Part shown: in pieces, positions 16,387-26,348 of the stretch
Layout of the letters: every line of letters starts with the position of its first letter
How positions within the stretch are numbered: the first letter of the stretch is position 1
Source: Gillisia hiemivivida
Lineage (GTDB): Bacteria; Bacteroidota; Bacteroidia; Flavobacteriales; Flavobacteriaceae
Reading direction: 5' to 3'
Assembly: GCF_007997295.1 (NCBI RefSeq)
Contig: NZ_VORY01000001.1
Span: 124,001-188,000, forward strand
Length of the DNA: 64,000 nucleotides
The notes under the pieces: model-generated
The model's database searches: none
The model's input: only the letters and a program-made list of their open reading frames with translations
Told to the model about the DNA's origin: nothing
Made by a program: the position numbers and the translations under genes

Positions 16387-17967
16387 ATGGCCGAAGTAAA
16401 TCCAGCTGAAGTTTCAGCAATATTAAAAAAACAACTTTCAGGTTTTGAAGCAAAAGCTACTTTAGACGAAGTAGGAACAGTACTAACCGTTGGGGATGGT
16501 ATTGCACGTATTTATGGTTTAGCTAATGCTCAATATGGAGAATTAGTTGAATTTGAAAGTGGATTAGAAGGAATTGTACTTAACCTTGAGGAAGACAATG
16601 TTGGGGTAGTACTTTTAGGACCTTCTAAAGAAATTAAAGAAGGATCTGTAGCTAAGAGAACTCAGCGTATTGCTTCTATCAATGTTGGTGAAGGAATTAC
16701 AGGTAGAGTTATAGATACTTTGGGAGCTCCAATAGATGGAAAAGGTCCTATTCAAGGAAAAACTTACGAAATGCCATTGGAGCGTAAAGCACCAGGGGTT
16801 ATTTTCCGTGAACCAGTTACAGAGCCTATGCAAACAGGGATCAAAGCTATTGATGCTATGGTGCCAGTTGGAAGAGGACAAAGAGAGTTAGTTATTGGTG
16901 ACCGTCAGACAGGTAAAACTGCTGTGTGTATTGATACTATCTTGAATCAAAAAGAATTTTACGATGCAGGACATCCTGTACATTGTATATATGTGGCTAT
17001 TGGACAAAAAGCTTCTACTGTTGCAGGAATTGCTCAGAAATTAGAAGCAAAAGGTGCTTTAGCTTATACTACTATTGTTGCGGCAAACGCATCAGACCCT
17101 GCTCCAATGCAAGTATATGCTCCTTTTGCAGGTGCTGCAATTGGTGAGTATTTTAGAGATACTGGTCGTCCAGCACTTATCGTATTTGATGATCTTTCTA
17201 AACAAGCAGTAGCATACCGTGAGGTTTCGCTATTATTACGTCGCCCACCGGGACGTGAAGCATATCCTGGGGATGTATTTTTCTTACACTCTAGATTGTT
17301 AGAGCGTGCGGCAAAAGTAATTAACAATGACAAGATCGCTTCAGAAATGAATGATCTTCCAGATTCTATTAAGCATTTGGTAAAAGGTGGTGGTTCTTTA
17401 ACTGCATTGCCAATTATTGAAACTCAGGCAGGAGATGTTTCTGCATATATTCCAACCAATGTAATTTCGATTACAGATGGTCAGATCTTCTTAACATCAG
17501 ATTTATTTAACTCTGGGGTTCGTCCAGCGATTAACGTAGGTATTTCTGTATCTCGTGTGGGTGGAAATGCTCAGATAAAAGCGATGAAAAAGGTTGCAGG
17601 TACTTTAAAATTAGACCAGGCGCAATTCCGTGAATTGGAAGCATTTGCTAAGTTTGGATCTGATCTTGATGCTGCTACTTTAAATATTATTGAAAGAGGA
17701 AAGCGTAACGTAGAAATCTTGAAACAAGCAGAGAATGACCCTTTCCCGGTAGAAGATCAAATTGCAATTATTTTTGCAGGAGCTAAGAACCTTTTGAGAG
17801 ATGTTCCTGTTAACAAGGTGAAAGAATTTGAAAAAGAGTATTTAGAATACTTGAATTTAAAACATCGTGCTACTTTAGATGGTTTAAAAGCTGGAAAACT
17901 TACAGATGAAATTACAGATACTTTGGTGTCATCTGCAAAAGAGATTTCTTCAAAATATAAAGCATAA
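16387..17967 (+). CDS. atpA: ATP synthase F1 subunit alpha
   Basis: Non-catalytic nucleotide-binding subunit of F1, 526 residues. Seen: the N-terminal barrel with [11 protein letters not shown] at 35-45, the Walker A GDRQTGKT at 171-178, [14 protein letters not shown] (Walker B region), the conserved [27 protein letters not shown], and the C-terminal helical domain. It should alternate with the beta subunit, whose gene (atpD) is not in this window; in many Bacteroidota atpD and atpC form a separate operon. Confidence 0.98.
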   Translation: MAEVNPAEVSAILKKQLSGFEAKATLDEVGTVLTVGDGIARIYGLANAQYGELVEFESGLEGIVLNLEEDNVGVVLLGPSKEIKEGSVAKRTQRIASINVGEGITGRVIDTLGAPIDGKGPIQGKTYEMPLERKAPGVIFREPVTEPMQTGIKAIDAMVPVGRGQRELVIGDRQTGKTAVCIDTILNQKEFYDAGHPVHCIYVAIGQKASTVAGIAQKLEAKGALAYTTIVAANASDPAPMQVYAPFAGAAIGEYFRDTGRPALIVFDDLSKQAVAYREVSLLLRRPPGREAYPGDVFFLHSRLLERAAKVINNDKIASEMNDLPDSIKHLVKGGGSLTALPIIETQAGDVSAYIPTNVISITDGQIFLTSDLFNSGVRPAINVGISVSRVGGNAQIKAMKKVAGTLKLDQAQFRELEAFAKFGSDLDAATLNIIERGKRNVEILKQAENDPFPVEDQIAIIFAGAKNLLRDVPVNKVKEFEKEYLEYLNLKHRATLDGLKAGKLTDEITDTLVSSAKEISSKYKA

Positions 17968-17970
17968 AAA

Positions 17971-18003
17971 ATTCTTAATTATGAATTGAGAATTCAGAAT
18001 TAT
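17971..18003. repeat. Short AATT-rich repeat tract between atpA and atpG
   Basis: The 41-base gap consists largely of overlapping units around TTAATTATGAATT, GAGAATTC and AGAATTAT, near-palindromic and repetitive. I have the impression that such tracts recur just before start codons in flavobacterial genomes; here one is seen directly. Confidence 0.4.
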
Positions 18004-18008
18004 ATAAT

Positions 18009-18869
18009 ATGGCAAACTTAAAAGAATTACGTAACAGGATTACTTCGGTTTCATCAACCATGCAGATTACCAGTGCCATGAAATTGGTGTCGGCTGCAAA
18101 GTTGAGTAAAGCACAGGATGCCATTACTGCAATGCGACCTTATTCTGAAAAGTTAACTGAATTGCTACAAAGCCTTAGTGCTTCTTTAGATGCAGATAGC
18201 GGAAGCCCTTATGCTGAACAAAGAGATGTTAAAAAGGTTTTGATAGTTGCTATATCTTCTAACAGAGGATTGGCTGGAGCTTTCAACACAAATATTGTTA
18301 AAGGTGCTCGTGCAGTTGCTGCTTCAAAATACAGTGATAAGAACGTAGAGATCTTAACTTTAGGAAAAAAGGCGAATGATGTTCTAAGTAAGACTTATAC
18401 AGTTGCAGAGAACAACAATGCTATTTTCGACGATCTTAAGTATGATACTGTAGCTGCAATTGCAGAAAATATTATGCAATGGTTCTTGGATGGAAAGTAT
18501 GATGAGATCTCGATTGTATACAATCGGTTTGTAAATGCTGCAACTCAAGATGTAATAACCGAACAGTTTTTACCTATAGAGAAATTTGAAACTGAAGAGA
18601 ATGTAACTTTAGATTATATTTTTGAACCAGAAAAGGAACAGATTGTAAAAGATCTTATTCCTAAGTCTTTAAAAATGCAGTTATTTAAAGCGATGAGTGA
18701 CTCCTTAGCATCAGAGCATGGAGCTCGTATGACGGCGATGCATAAGGCAACAGATAATGCAACAGAATTAAGAGATGCGCTTAAATTGTCTTACAACAAA
18801 GCAAGACAAGCAGCTATTACAAACGAAATCTTAGAGATTGTTGGTGGAGCTGAAGCATTGAATAATTAG
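18009..18869 (+). CDS. atpG: ATP synthase F1 subunit gamma
   Basis: Central rotor shaft, 286 residues. The long N-terminal helix starts ANLKELRNRITSVSSTMQIT and ends SAAKLSKAQDA, and the C-terminal helix has RMTAMHKATDNATELRDAL and NKARQAAITNEILEIVGGAEAL, both highly conserved. A Rossmann-like middle (VLIVAISSNRGLAGAFN) is intact. It is the last gene of the operon; atpD and atpC do not follow. Confidence 0.97.
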   Translation: MANLKELRNRITSVSSTMQITSAMKLVSAAKLSKAQDAITAMRPYSEKLTELLQSLSASLDADSGSPYAEQRDVKKVLIVAISSNRGLAGAFNTNIVKGARAVAASKYSDKNVEILTLGKKANDVLSKTYTVAENNNAIFDDLKYDTVAAIAENIMQWFLDGKYDEISIVYNRFVNAATQDVITEQFLPIEKFETEENVTLDYIFEPEKEQIVKDLIPKSLKMQLFKAMSDSLASEHGARMTAMHKATDNATELRDALKLSYNKARQAAITNEILEIVGGAEALNN

Positions 18870-18901
18870 AAAATATATTTTCACATTGAGTTTCTCATGA
18901 T

Positions 18902-18992
18902 GTCATTCCGACACAGGAGGAATCTCTTGACAAATCTAAAGGTCGAAGTGTGAATTATACAAAATAAAACCTTCGACAAGCTCAGACTGACA
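18902..18992. repeat. Intergenic GTCA...TGAC element, copy 1
   Basis: About 91 bases bounded by GTCATTCC and CTGACA. It holds the words GGAGGAATCTCTTGA and TTCGACAAGCTCAG, of the kind found in repetitive intergenic elements of Bacteroidota. It shares the end pattern with copies at 19615, 21846, 45413 and 45576, but its inside differs. It lies between atpG and a terminator. Confidence 0.5.
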
Positions 18993-19010
18993 TAATAAAC
19001 AAACATAAAT

Positions 19011-19040
19011 CCCTTCATAACTATGGAGGGTTTTTCTTTT
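19011..19040 (+). terminator. Terminator after the ATP synthase operon
   Basis: The stem CCCTTCAT / ATGGAGGG (8 pairs, one G-T) with the loop AACT is followed by TTTTTCTTTT. It lies about 140 bases after atpG and 45 before the next gene, so it probably ends the atp transcript. Confidence 0.65.
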
Positions 19041-19084
19041 GGCACTCATTTTGTTTTATACAACTCAACTAAAACAAAATCATC

Positions 19085-19528
19085 ATGAAATATCTTTACC
19101 TACTTTTAAGTGCGACCATATTTACTGCTCTTTTTGCAAACTGTGCTGGCAATAAAGATCTACAAGAAAAAGCTCCCGTAAAAATGGATAACGCCTATTA
19201 TACTGCTCAAGGAGAGATCATCAATTTATACATTCCTGTAACTACCATTCAAACAAACAGAGTGAGTTTAGATAGTGTGTACTTCAGAAATAAAAAAGCT
19301 CCCTTAATTGCTAGCCCAGATTCTCCTGGAGTATTTAGGGCGACTTTCAATACAGGAAAGCCAGATATGATAATGAGTTCAGATCCTAAAGAAGAGTATG
19401 GGAATAAAATACCTCAAAAAATAGAGAAGATGGACTTTGAGCTGAATGATGATGAAGCCATTTTAATATTCACTCAGAACTCTAAAGTGAAATATTACAG
19501 GCTTACTGGCGTTAAACAAAGAGTATAA
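19085..19528 (+). CDS. Small lipoprotein of unknown function
   Basis: 147 residues with a lipoprotein signal: hydrophobic 3-18, then ANC with Cys20 as the lipidation site and AGNKD after it. The rest is predicted beta-rich and soluble, with one VSLDSVYFRNKKAPL segment and an acidic patch (MDFELNDDEAILIF). I do not recognise a family. It stands alone: a terminator lies on either side, so it is probably a single-gene transcript. Location is likely the periplasmic side of a membrane. Confidence 0.7.
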   Translation: MKYLYLLLSATIFTALFANCAGNKDLQEKAPVKMDNAYYTAQGEIINLYIPVTTIQTNRVSLDSVYFRNKKAPLIASPDSPGVFRATFNTGKPDMIMSSDPKEEYGNKIPQKIEKMDFELNDDEAILIFTQNSKVKYYRLTGVKQRV

Positions 19529-19550
19529 TCTTATATTTATTAACCATTAG

Positions 19551-19584
19551 AAACGGAATGAAGCTTTTTTTCATTCCGTTTTTT
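19551..19584 (+). terminator. Terminator of the small lipoprotein gene
   Basis: Perfect 12-pair stem AAACGGAATGAA / TTCATTCCGTTT with a T-rich 7-base loop, followed by further T residues, starting 22 bases after the stop codon. Confidence 0.8.
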
Positions 19585-19614
19585 GTCTGTGAAGTACCCT
19601 AAAATGAAAAAAGG

Positions 19615-19698
19615 CGTCATTCTGAACTCGTTTCAGAATCTCATAACATGGTGAGTGAATTCAATTAATTGAGACCCTGAAATAAATTCAGGGTGACG
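19615..19698. repeat. Intergenic GTCA...TGAC element, copy 2
   Basis: 84 bases from CGTCATTCTGAAC to CAGGGTGACG. Two short hairpins: CTGAA...TTCAG near the left end and CCTGAA-ATAAA-TTCAGG near the right end. It contains the shared words GAATCTCA and GAGACCCTGAAA. It lies in the 324-base gap between the lipoprotein gene and the flippase; the rest of that gap holds the terminator at 19551 and the promoter at 19790. Confidence 0.65.
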
Positions 19699-19789
19699 GT
19701 AACAATATGATATTTTGCATACAATTATTTTTAAGTAAATTGAGTTTTATGCGAAGACAGCTTTTTTGTTAAAAACAATGGGGAAATAA

Positions 19790-19797
19790 TAATTTTG
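19790..19797 (+). promoter_or_regulatory. -7 box before the flippase-dut genes
   Basis: TAATTTTG fits TAnnTTTG, with a TTG at 19766-19768, 21 bases upstream. The leader to the TTG start at 19853 would be about 50 bases. Confidence 0.5.
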
Positions 19798-19852
19798 GAA
19801 CCCAATTGTTAGCCGATAAATTAGGATATTTATAGTTTAAACCAAGCCGCAT

Positions 19853-21295
19853 TTGAGCACCTTAAAACGTTTCTTTCAGGACACAATAATTTACGGATTT
19901 GCCACTGTCTTGCCGAGGCTCATGAATTTTATCTTGGTTCCGTTGCATGTTACAGCACTTTCTACGGTCGGCTATTCTGTAAACACCACTTTTTTTGTTT
20001 GGGCTGCATTTTTCAATGTGATTCTTACTTATGGAATGGAAACCGCTTTCTTTAGGTATTTCAGCCATTCAGAAAAAAAAGAGCAGGTTTTTTCAACAGC
20101 TTTTATAAGTCTAACAGTAACCACAGTATTATTCTTTACACTAGTTTTTATTTTCAGAGATTATCTAATAGGATTAGTAGATCTTAGTCCTAAGTATTTC
20201 AATATGCTTTTAGCAATTTTAGCACTTGATACCTTAGTAGTTGTGCCTTTTGCATATCTAAGGGCTTCTAACAGACCCATCAAATTTGCAGGAATAAAGA
20301 TCTTTAATATTGCAATAGTGGTTTTGGTAAATTTCTTTTTTCTATGGTTAGTTCCCGATTACCCAAGTCTCGTTCCAGATTTTGTGTTGGATCGATATTC
20401 TTCAGAAGATCAGGTACAATATATATTTCTCGCTAATTTACTGGCTAGTGGAGCTACTTTTTTAATCTTACTTCCATACTTTTTCAAATCTAAGATCGAG
20501 TTTAAGTTTGGCATCTTTAAGCAGATGTGGAAATATGGTTGGCCTATCATGATAGCAGGGATTGCATTTGTTATTAATGAAATGCTAGATAAAATATTAT
20601 TGAAAGATATGATCTCTGAAGATGTCATGGGGGCTTATGCGGGTTGTTATAAGCTAGCCATCTTCATGACCATATTCGTACAAGCATTTAGAATGGGGGC
20701 AGAACCATTCTTTTTTAATCATTCCAAACAGGAGAATGCAAAACAGATTTATGCCAATATCCTGAACTATTTTGTCATTTTCGGAAGCCTGATCCTTTTG
20801 GTTATGGTTGTGTTTTTAGACTTTTTTAAAATCCTTATTATACCAAATCCAGATTATTGGATAACAATTTCTATAGTGCCGGTAATTTTATTAGCAAATC
20901 TGTTCCTGGGGATTTATCATAATCTAGCGATATGGTATAAACTAACAGATAGAACAAAAGCGGGAATGTACATATCGATATTTGGTGCATTGATCACTAT
21001 CTTTATGAACCTTGCTCTAATCCCTGTTATAGGATTTATGGCTTCAGCATACACAACCTTAGCTGCATATGGAACTATGATGCTTATATCATTTTACTTC
21101 GGAAGAAAATATTATCCTGTACCTTATAAATTGAAAAGCATAAGTGTATATCTCTTATTAGCTATAGGCTTGTCCGCAGTTTCATTCAATTATTTCCGAG
21201 AAAATTATTTAATAGGTGTGCTCTTCGTAGCAATATTCTTAATTACTGTAATTTTAATAGAACGTAAAGATTTTAAACAAATTCTGAATCAATGA
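19853..21295 (+). CDS. Oligosaccharide flippase / polysaccharide biosynthesis protein
   Basis: A 480-residue inner-membrane protein with about 12-14 helices, of the Wzx/MATE-like MOP superfamily that flips lipid-linked glycans to the periplasm. The start [20 protein letters not shown] (amphipathic, then Gly, Pro and Arg in helix 1) is the family hallmark, and a charged segment near 275-290 ([13 protein letters not shown]) separates the two halves. The start is TTG at 19853; no ATG is available before the first helix. It overlaps dut by 4 bases (ATGA), so the two are co-translated. The glycan is unknown. Confidence 0.88.
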   Translation: MSTLKRFFQDTIIYGFATVLPRLMNFILVPLHVTALSTVGYSVNTTFFVWAAFFNVILTYGMETAFFRYFSHSEKKEQVFSTAFISLTVTTVLFFTLVFIFRDYLIGLVDLSPKYFNMLLAILALDTLVVVPFAYLRASNRPIKFAGIKIFNIAIVVLVNFFFLWLVPDYPSLVPDFVLDRYSSEDQVQYIFLANLLASGATFLILLPYFFKSKIEFKFGIFKQMWKYGWPIMIAGIAFVINEMLDKILLKDMISEDVMGAYAGCYKLAIFMTIFVQAFRMGAEPFFFNHSKQENAKQIYANILNYFVIFGSLILLVMVVFLDFFKILIIPNPDYWITISIVPVILLANLFLGIYHNLAIWYKLTDRTKAGMYISIFGALITIFMNLALIPVIGFMASAYTTLAAYGTMMLISFYFGRKYYPVPYKLKSISVYLLLAIGLSAVSFNYFRENYLIGVLFVAIFLITVILIERKDFKQILNQ

Positions 21296-21726
21296 AAGTG
21301 AAAATTATAAATAAGTCGGCGCACGACTTACCAAATTATGAAACTGCATTCTCTGCAGGAATGGACTTGAGAGCCAATATTTTAGAACCTATCACGTTAA
21401 AACCTTTAGAAAGAGCTATCGTTAAAACAGGCCTTTTTATGGAATTGCCATTGGGCTTTGAAGCTCAGGTAAGACCAAGAAGTGGTTTGGCGGCTAAGAA
21501 GGGAATTACAGTATTGAATTCCCCGGGAACCATAGATGCAGATTACCGTGGGGAAATAGGCGTAATTCTTGTAAACCTTTCCAATGAAGATTTTGTAATT
21601 GAAAATGGGGAGCGAGTGGCACAAATGGTCATTGCCAAGCATGAACAGATCACTTGGGAGCAAGTAGAAGTTCTGGAAGATACTAGTAGAGGAGCCGGAG
21701 GCTTTGGAAGTACTGGGAATAAATAA
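21292..21726 (+). CDS. dut: Deoxyuridine 5'-triphosphate nucleotidohydrolase
   Basis: dUTPase (144 residues, trimeric type): hydrolyses dUTP to dUMP and pyrophosphate. All five family motifs are visible: AGMDLRA at 22-28, PRSGLA at 62-67, [12 protein letters not shown] at 79-90, GERVAQMVI at 107-114 and the C-terminal [10 protein letters not shown] at 133-142. The start overlaps the flippase stop by 4 bases. I recall dut beside these envelope genes in related genomes; no functional link is evident. Confidence 0.96.
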   Translation: MKVKIINKSAHDLPNYETAFSAGMDLRANILEPITLKPLERAIVKTGLFMELPLGFEAQVRPRSGLAAKKGITVLNSPGTIDADYRGEIGVILVNLSNEDFVIENGERVAQMVIAKHEQITWEQVEVLEDTSRGAGGFGSTGNK

Positions 21727-21732
21727 TTTAAT

Positions 21733-21745
21733 CCCTCATTGAGGG
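21733..21745 (+). terminator. Weak hairpin after dut
   Basis: CCCTCA-T-TGAGGG, 6 pairs with a tiny loop, followed by TTTAATT, 6 bases after the dut stop. It could be a weak terminator or only a palindrome of the repeat-rich gap that follows. Confidence 0.35.
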
Positions 21746-21809
21746 TTTAATTCCCCGATTCTTGCCTCGAATTTTAAAAGAATCTTTTCAATTCATACCT
21801 CGTGTGCTT

Positions 21810-21833
21810 GCCCCGAGGTTCTTGATTAAAAAG
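21810..21833. repeat. CCTCG...CGAGG palindrome in the dut gap
   Basis: Inverted arms ACCTCG and CGAGGT enclose TGTGCTTGCCC. The arrangement resembles repetitive intergenic palindromes of flavobacteria; only one copy is seen in this window. Confidence 0.35.
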
Positions 21834-21845
21834 CCTTTTAATTAT

Positions 21846-21919
21846 CGTCAAGCTGAACTTGTTTCAGCTTCTAAAATATTATAGCACCGATTAATATCCT
21901 GATATAAATTCAGATGACG
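21846..21919. repeat. Intergenic GTCA...TGAC element, copy 3
   Basis: 74 bases from CGTCAAGCTGAAC to CAGATGACG. The left hairpin is GCTGAA...TTCAGC and the right palindrome CTGATATAAATTCAG is degenerate. It sits 35 bases before the nucleotidyltransferase start, so it is within the leader if that gene is read from the dut side. Confidence 0.6.
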
Positions 21920-21953
21920 AATTTATATTGTAAACAAAGAATAAAAATATAAG

Positions 21954-22964
21954 ATGAAGATAATAGTACCAATGGCCGGTCGTGGCTCAAGATTAAGACC
22001 TCATACGTTAACTGTACCTAAACCATTAATTCCTATCGCGGGAAAACCAATTGTTCATAGATTGGTAGAAGACATTGCAAAGGTTTTGGATGAAAAGGTA
22101 GATGAAGTTGCATTTATCATCGGTCAGGATTTTGGAGAAAAGGTAGAAACCGATTTAAAGGCGATTGCAGAGAGCTTGGGAGCTAAAGGAACAATCTATT
22201 ATCAGAATAAACCTTTAGGGACTGGACACGCTATAATGTGCGCTAAAGATTCTCTTTCTGGTCCGGCAGTAGTTGCTTATGCGGATACACTGTTCAAAGC
22301 AGATTTTACACTGAACAAAGATGCAGATGCGGTGATTTGGGTAAAACAAGTTGAAAACCCAAATGCATACGGAGTAGTGAAATTGAACGAAAAAAATGAG
22401 ATCACCGAATTGATTGAAAAGCCCGAGGAATTTGTTTCAGATCTTGCTGTGATAGGAATCTATTATTTTAAAGACGTTGCTGTTCTTAAAGGGGAGTTAC
22501 AAAAGGTATTGGATCAAAATATTATTCGTGGTGGAGAATACCAGATAAATGATGGTATTAAAGCTATGCAAGCTAGTGGAAATGTTTTTGTTCCTGGAAA
22601 GGTTGACGAATGGATGGACTGCGGAAATAAGCAGATCACTGTAGAAACCAATGGAAGAATGCTTAATTTCTTACATCAAGATGGCGAAAAATTGATCTCA
22701 GATTCTGTGAAGATCACAAATTCTGAAATTACCGAACCTTGTTTTATCGGTGAGAATGTTGTGCTTACCAACGCTAAAATAGGTCCAAATGTTTCTATTG
22801 GAAATGGTACAAAAGTTGAAAATTCAACTATCAAGAATAGCCTTATTCAAAATGAATCTGTTATCATGAATGCTAATCTGGATAATGCCATGATTGGTAG
22901 TAATGCCAAGTTTGATGGGAATTTCACTCAAATCAGTATTGGAGATTATTCTGTTTTGGACTAG
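21954..22964 (+). CDS. Sugar-phosphate nucleotidyltransferase
   Basis: Transfers a nucleotide to a sugar phosphate (NDP-sugar synthesis), cytosolic. The N-terminus MKIIVPMAGRGSRLRPHT (1-18) and PKPLIPIAGKPI at 22-33 are the classic nucleotide- and metal-binding start; WMDCGN (product loop) is near 220-225. After about 245 comes a left-handed beta-helix of hexapeptide-like repeats (ITNSEI, VVLTNAKI, GPNVSIGNGTKVENSTI, SLIQNESVI). The 336-residue layout fits glucose-1-phosphate thymidylyl- or mannose-1-phosphate guanylyl-like enzymes; specificity is not clear. First of four closely packed genes leading to the EnvC-like protein. Confidence 0.88.
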   Translation: MKIIVPMAGRGSRLRPHTLTVPKPLIPIAGKPIVHRLVEDIAKVLDEKVDEVAFIIGQDFGEKVETDLKAIAESLGAKGTIYYQNKPLGTGHAIMCAKDSLSGPAVVAYADTLFKADFTLNKDADAVIWVKQVENPNAYGVVKLNEKNEITELIEKPEEFVSDLAVIGIYYFKDVAVLKGELQKVLDQNIIRGGEYQINDGIKAMQASGNVFVPGKVDEWMDCGNKQITVETNGRMLNFLHQDGEKLISDSVKITNSEITEPCFIGENVVLTNAKIGPNVSIGNGTKVENSTIKNSLIQNESVIMNANLDNAMIGSNAKFDGNFTQISIGDYSVLD

Positions 22965-22982
22965 TATAAAAATATAATTCTA

Positions 22983-24353
22983 ATGAAGCATTTACTCGTC
23001 TATGTTTTCCTTTTAATGGGAGTTTGGACTTCAGAGCTTAGTGCTCAAGAAGCGCCGGCGCCATTACAAGAAGTTGCAGTAGACGATCTGGGCGAGGTAA
23101 GCGACGCGTTTCAGGAACATTTTTTTGAAGCGCTAAAGCAAAAGGCGATTGAGAACTATGAAAAAGCAATTATTGCACTCAAGGCATGCGAAAAAATTCA
23201 GCCTAATAACCCGGTTGTTTTTTTCGAATTAGGGAAGAACTATAAATTCCTTAATGATCTTGATAAGGCTATAGATAATTTTCAAAAGGCAAACAGGTTA
23301 GAGCCTAATAGAGAGTGGGTCCTTCAGGCTTTAATGGAATCGTATTATCTGAACAAGCAATACGAGCCGGCTATTTTGATTAATAAAGAGTTAGTTTCTT
23401 ATAATGAGAAATATTACGATGATTTAGCGAAAATGTATTTTGAACTTCAGCAGTTCGATAAATTGATCGTTTTATTAGATCAGTTAGATGCCGAGCTTGG
23501 TATTACAGAATATAGGAATAGTTTAAGGCAACAAATTTATGCGCTTACCAATAATACTTCGGCACAAATAAAGACTTTACAGGAATCTATTTCTTTGAAT
23601 CCTGAAAAAGAGATGAATTATCTCAATCTTATCTTTGTGTACAGCGATGAAGGATTAGAAAAAGAGGCTTTCGAGGCAGCGCAGAAAATGCAACAACTCT
23701 TTCCCACTTCAAAAGTGGTACATCTGGCTCTTTATAAGTTTTATTTGAATAAGAATAGAACTGAAGATGCGTTAAGCTCTATGAGGTTAGTGTTGCAATC
23801 TGAAGAGATTGATACGGCTTCAAAATTTAAGGTATTGAATGATTTTTTATTGTTTGTAAATGAAAATCCGAAGTATGAAGAAGACTTAAAACAGGTAGCT
23901 GCTTTATTTTCAGAAAAAGAGAACACCCCTGAGATCTTTCAGAAGTTTGGAGATTATTTTCTTCAGAAAAAAGAAAAAGTACAGGCACTTGCTTTTTTTG
24001 AAATGGGAATAGGTGAAAACCTTAATAATTATGAATTGCTTAGAAATACATTATTGCTTCAGCTAGATCTATTGAAATTTCAGGATGCTTTAAAATTAAG
24101 CAGTTCAGGATTGGAGGTGTTTCCTGCACAAACCTTATTATACCTTATAAAAGGAGCCGCTTTAAATAATTTAAAGAAGTACAACGAAGCACAAGAAATA
24201 CTTACATTTGGCCTGGATTATTTAATAGATGATATGGATATGGAACGTGATTTTTATGAGCAACTGTCGGTTGCATATTCTGGATTAGGAAATTCATCTA
24301 AAGCCTCTGAATTTAAAGAAAGGACCAATTCAATTAAAAAAACAGAAAACTAA
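22983..24353 (+). CDS. Secreted tetratricopeptide repeat protein
   Basis: 456 residues with a signal peptide (about 1-21, ending ELSAQE) and TPR-like helical repeats: AIENYEKAIIALKACEKIQPNNP, AIDNFQKANRLEPN, a middle region of less regular pairs, and a last set near 375-450. Predicted periplasmic or surface scaffold. It lies 18 bases after the nucleotidyltransferase and directly abuts the DUF4292 gene, in the conserved order nucleotidyltransferase-TPR-DUF4292-EnvC. Precise role unknown. Confidence 0.85.
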   Translation: MKHLLVYVFLLMGVWTSELSAQEAPAPLQEVAVDDLGEVSDAFQEHFFEALKQKAIENYEKAIIALKACEKIQPNNPVVFFELGKNYKFLNDLDKAIDNFQKANRLEPNREWVLQALMESYYLNKQYEPAILINKELVSYNEKYYDDLAKMYFELQQFDKLIVLLDQLDAELGITEYRNSLRQQIYALTNNTSAQIKTLQESISLNPEKEMNYLNLIFVYSDEGLEKEAFEAAQKMQQLFPTSKVVHLALYKFYLNKNRTEDALSSMRLVLQSEEIDTASKFKVLNDFLLFVNENPKYEEDLKQVAALFSEKENTPEIFQKFGDYFLQKKEKVQALAFFEMGIGENLNNYELLRNTLLLQLDLLKFQDALKLSSSGLEVFPAQTLLYLIKGAALNNLKKYNEAQEILTFGLDYLIDDMDMERDFYEQLSVAYSGLGNSSKASEFKERTNSIKKTEN

Positions 24354-25121
24354 ATGATCAAGAAAATATTTACCCTAACACTTGTTTCCCTTTTATTAAT
24401 TGGATGTGGAAGTAAAAAGAAAGCATTGGTTATAGAGGATGCTGCGGTTAAAAAGGTTGTTGCCATGCATTATAGCAACGAACCAGACTTTAAAACTTTA
24501 AATAGTAGGCTAAGATTGCACTATCAAGATGATGAGCGCTCACAATCTGTTACAGTGAGTTTTAGAATGCAAAAAGACAGTGCGATTTGGATGAGCGCAC
24601 AGCTATTGGGAATTCCTTTGGCAAAGGTTTTAATCACTCCAAACAGAGTGAGTTATTATGAGAAAATAGGGAAGACGTATTTTGATGGAGATTATGCTTT
24701 GGTAAGTAAATGGTTGGGAACTCCATTGGATTTTAAAAAACTTCAGAACCTATTAATAGGCCAAGCGATCTATGACCTTAGAGAAGATAAATATGTATTA
24801 ACAGAATCTACCCAAGGTTATCAATTAGTGCCATCTAACACTTTGGAATTGGTAAAAAAGCTATTCTTATTAGATGCTAAAAATTATAAGGTACTTGCAC
24901 AGCAATTAGCTCAGGAAAAGGAAAACAGGAACGTAACAATTACGTATCCAAAATATCAGAAAGTGAATAATCAGAATTTTCCTGAAGAAATTAAGATTGT
25001 AGCTAGTAGTGAGGGTAAAGGAACTCAGGTGGAAATTGCCTATAGATCGGTTACTTTTAATGAATCGGTTAGTTTTCCTTTTAATATCCCTTCCGGTTAC
25101 GATGAAATTCAGATAGAATAA
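24354..25121 (+). CDS. DUF4292 lipoprotein
   Basis: 255-residue lipoprotein: signal peptide with lipobox LIGC (Cys18) followed by GSKKK. The body is beta-rich, with FRMQKDSAIWMSAQLLGIPLAKVLITPNRV, of the family I know as DUF4292, whose fold has been compared with LolA/LolB-type lipoprotein carriers. It starts right after the TPR gene stop and overlaps the start of the EnvC-like gene by 1 base, so all are translated together. An envelope-biogenesis role is inferred from this context. Confidence 0.85.
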   Translation: MIKKIFTLTLVSLLLIGCGSKKKALVIEDAAVKKVVAMHYSNEPDFKTLNSRLRLHYQDDERSQSVTVSFRMQKDSAIWMSAQLLGIPLAKVLITPNRVSYYEKIGKTYFDGDYALVSKWLGTPLDFKKLQNLLIGQAIYDLREDKYVLTESTQGYQLVPSNTLELVKKLFLLDAKNYKVLAQQLAQEKENRNVTITYPKYQKVNNQNFPEEIKIVASSEGKGTQVEIAYRSVTFNESVSFPFNIPSGYDEIQIE

Positions 25122-26347
25122 TGAAGTTAAATACCTACTCCAAACATATTTTTATAATTGCATTCCTTTTAATTGGATGTGCTAAAGTTTATTCTCAGGA
25201 TACTCGTGAGAGTCTAGAAGAGCGTAGAATAGAACTACGTGATGAGATCCAAAAAATAAATAGCTTACGTTCTTCGAATAAGAAAAAGGAGAAATCTGTA
25301 CTTACGGAAGTTGAAGACTTGGATAGGCAGATTCGTACTACAGAGAATTTGATTAAAGTTACCAATCAGCAAGCCAATATTCTTACCCGCGACATAAGCT
25401 CTAATACCAGTAAAATTCAGACACTTCGGAAAGAATTGGAGAGTTTGAAAGAGGATTATGGTAAAATGATCCAAAAATCTTACAAAAGCAAATCTCAGCA
25501 GAGTAGGATCATGTTTCTATTATCTTCCCAGAACTTTTTGCAAGCCTATAAGAGATTGCAATATATGAAGCAGTATGCCAATTATAGAAGGAAACAAGGA
25601 GATGAGATTAAAGTAAAATCTGAAGAATTACAGGTGCTTAATATAAACTTACTGGATCAAAAGAAAGTAAAGGAAAAACTTGTAATAGAGAATAGAGAAA
25701 CAAGAGCGCAACTGGAACAAAACAGAAAATCACAGCAAGTACTCATTAAAAGTATTCGTAGTAAAGAAGGTGTTTTTGCTTCACAAATTAAGAAAAAGCA
25801 ACAAGAAATTAATGCTATAGATAGACAAATAGACGAGATTATCCGGGCTTCTATTGCAAAAGCGAATAAAGAAAGTGGTTCTAGTTCTCGAGATGTATAT
25901 GAACTTACTCCGGAAGCTAAAGCTCTGGCAGCTAATTTCGCAAGTAATAAAGGAAAACTACCTTGGCCGGTAAGATCTGGTGTAATAAGTATGAGATTTG
26001 GAACACAACAACACCCAATCGTAAAATCTACAACCATAGAAAGTAATGGGGTACGTATAGATACAGATAAAGGCGCTAAGGCACGCGCAATATTTGGCGG
26101 AACGGTAGTAAGTGAGGTGCAAGCTGTGAAAGGAGCAAACAAGGCGGTAATGGTTCGTCATGGGGATTATATTACCATCTATAACAACCTTTCTAATGTT
26201 TATGTTACCAAGGGAGACGTGGTTTCCTTAAATCAAGATATTGGTGAAGTAGCTACAAGTTCAAGCTCAGGTAAAACCACTTTACACTTCTTGATATATA
26301 AGAACACAGATAAAATGGATCCTGAAGATTGGATTGGAAAAATGTAG
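25121..26347 (+). CDS. EnvC-like murein hydrolase activator (LytM/M23 domain)
   Basis: 408 residues: signal peptide (about 1-25), long coiled coil from about 28 to 255, then a LytM/M23-type domain from about 285. In active M23 enzymes the zinc ligands are H...D and HxH; here the first histidine position reads SNGVRID (Asn) and the last motif is TTLHFLIYK, so only part of the site remains. This degenerate site plus the coiled coil fits EnvC, which activates amidases at the division site rather than cutting peptidoglycan itself. Last gene of the envelope operon. Confidence 0.88.
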   Translation: MKLNTYSKHIFIIAFLLIGCAKVYSQDTRESLEERRIELRDEIQKINSLRSSNKKKEKSVLTEVEDLDRQIRTTENLIKVTNQQANILTRDISSNTSKIQTLRKELESLKEDYGKMIQKSYKSKSQQSRIMFLLSSQNFLQAYKRLQYMKQYANYRRKQGDEIKVKSEELQVLNINLLDQKKVKEKLVIENRETRAQLEQNRKSQQVLIKSIRSKEGVFASQIKKKQQEINAIDRQIDEIIRASIAKANKESGSSSRDVYELTPEAKALAANFASNKGKLPWPVRSGVISMRFGTQQHPIVKSTTIESNGVRIDTDKGAKARAIFGGTVVSEVQAVKGANKAVMVRHGDYITIYNNLSNVYVTKGDVVSLNQDIGEVATSSSSGKTTLHFLIYKNTDKMDPEDWIGKM

Positions 26348-26348
26348 C

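Noticed and set aside
25657-26142. 161-residue frame opposite the EnvC-like gene
   Set aside because: Low-complexity Ser/Leu/Cys composition typical of an antisense shadow.
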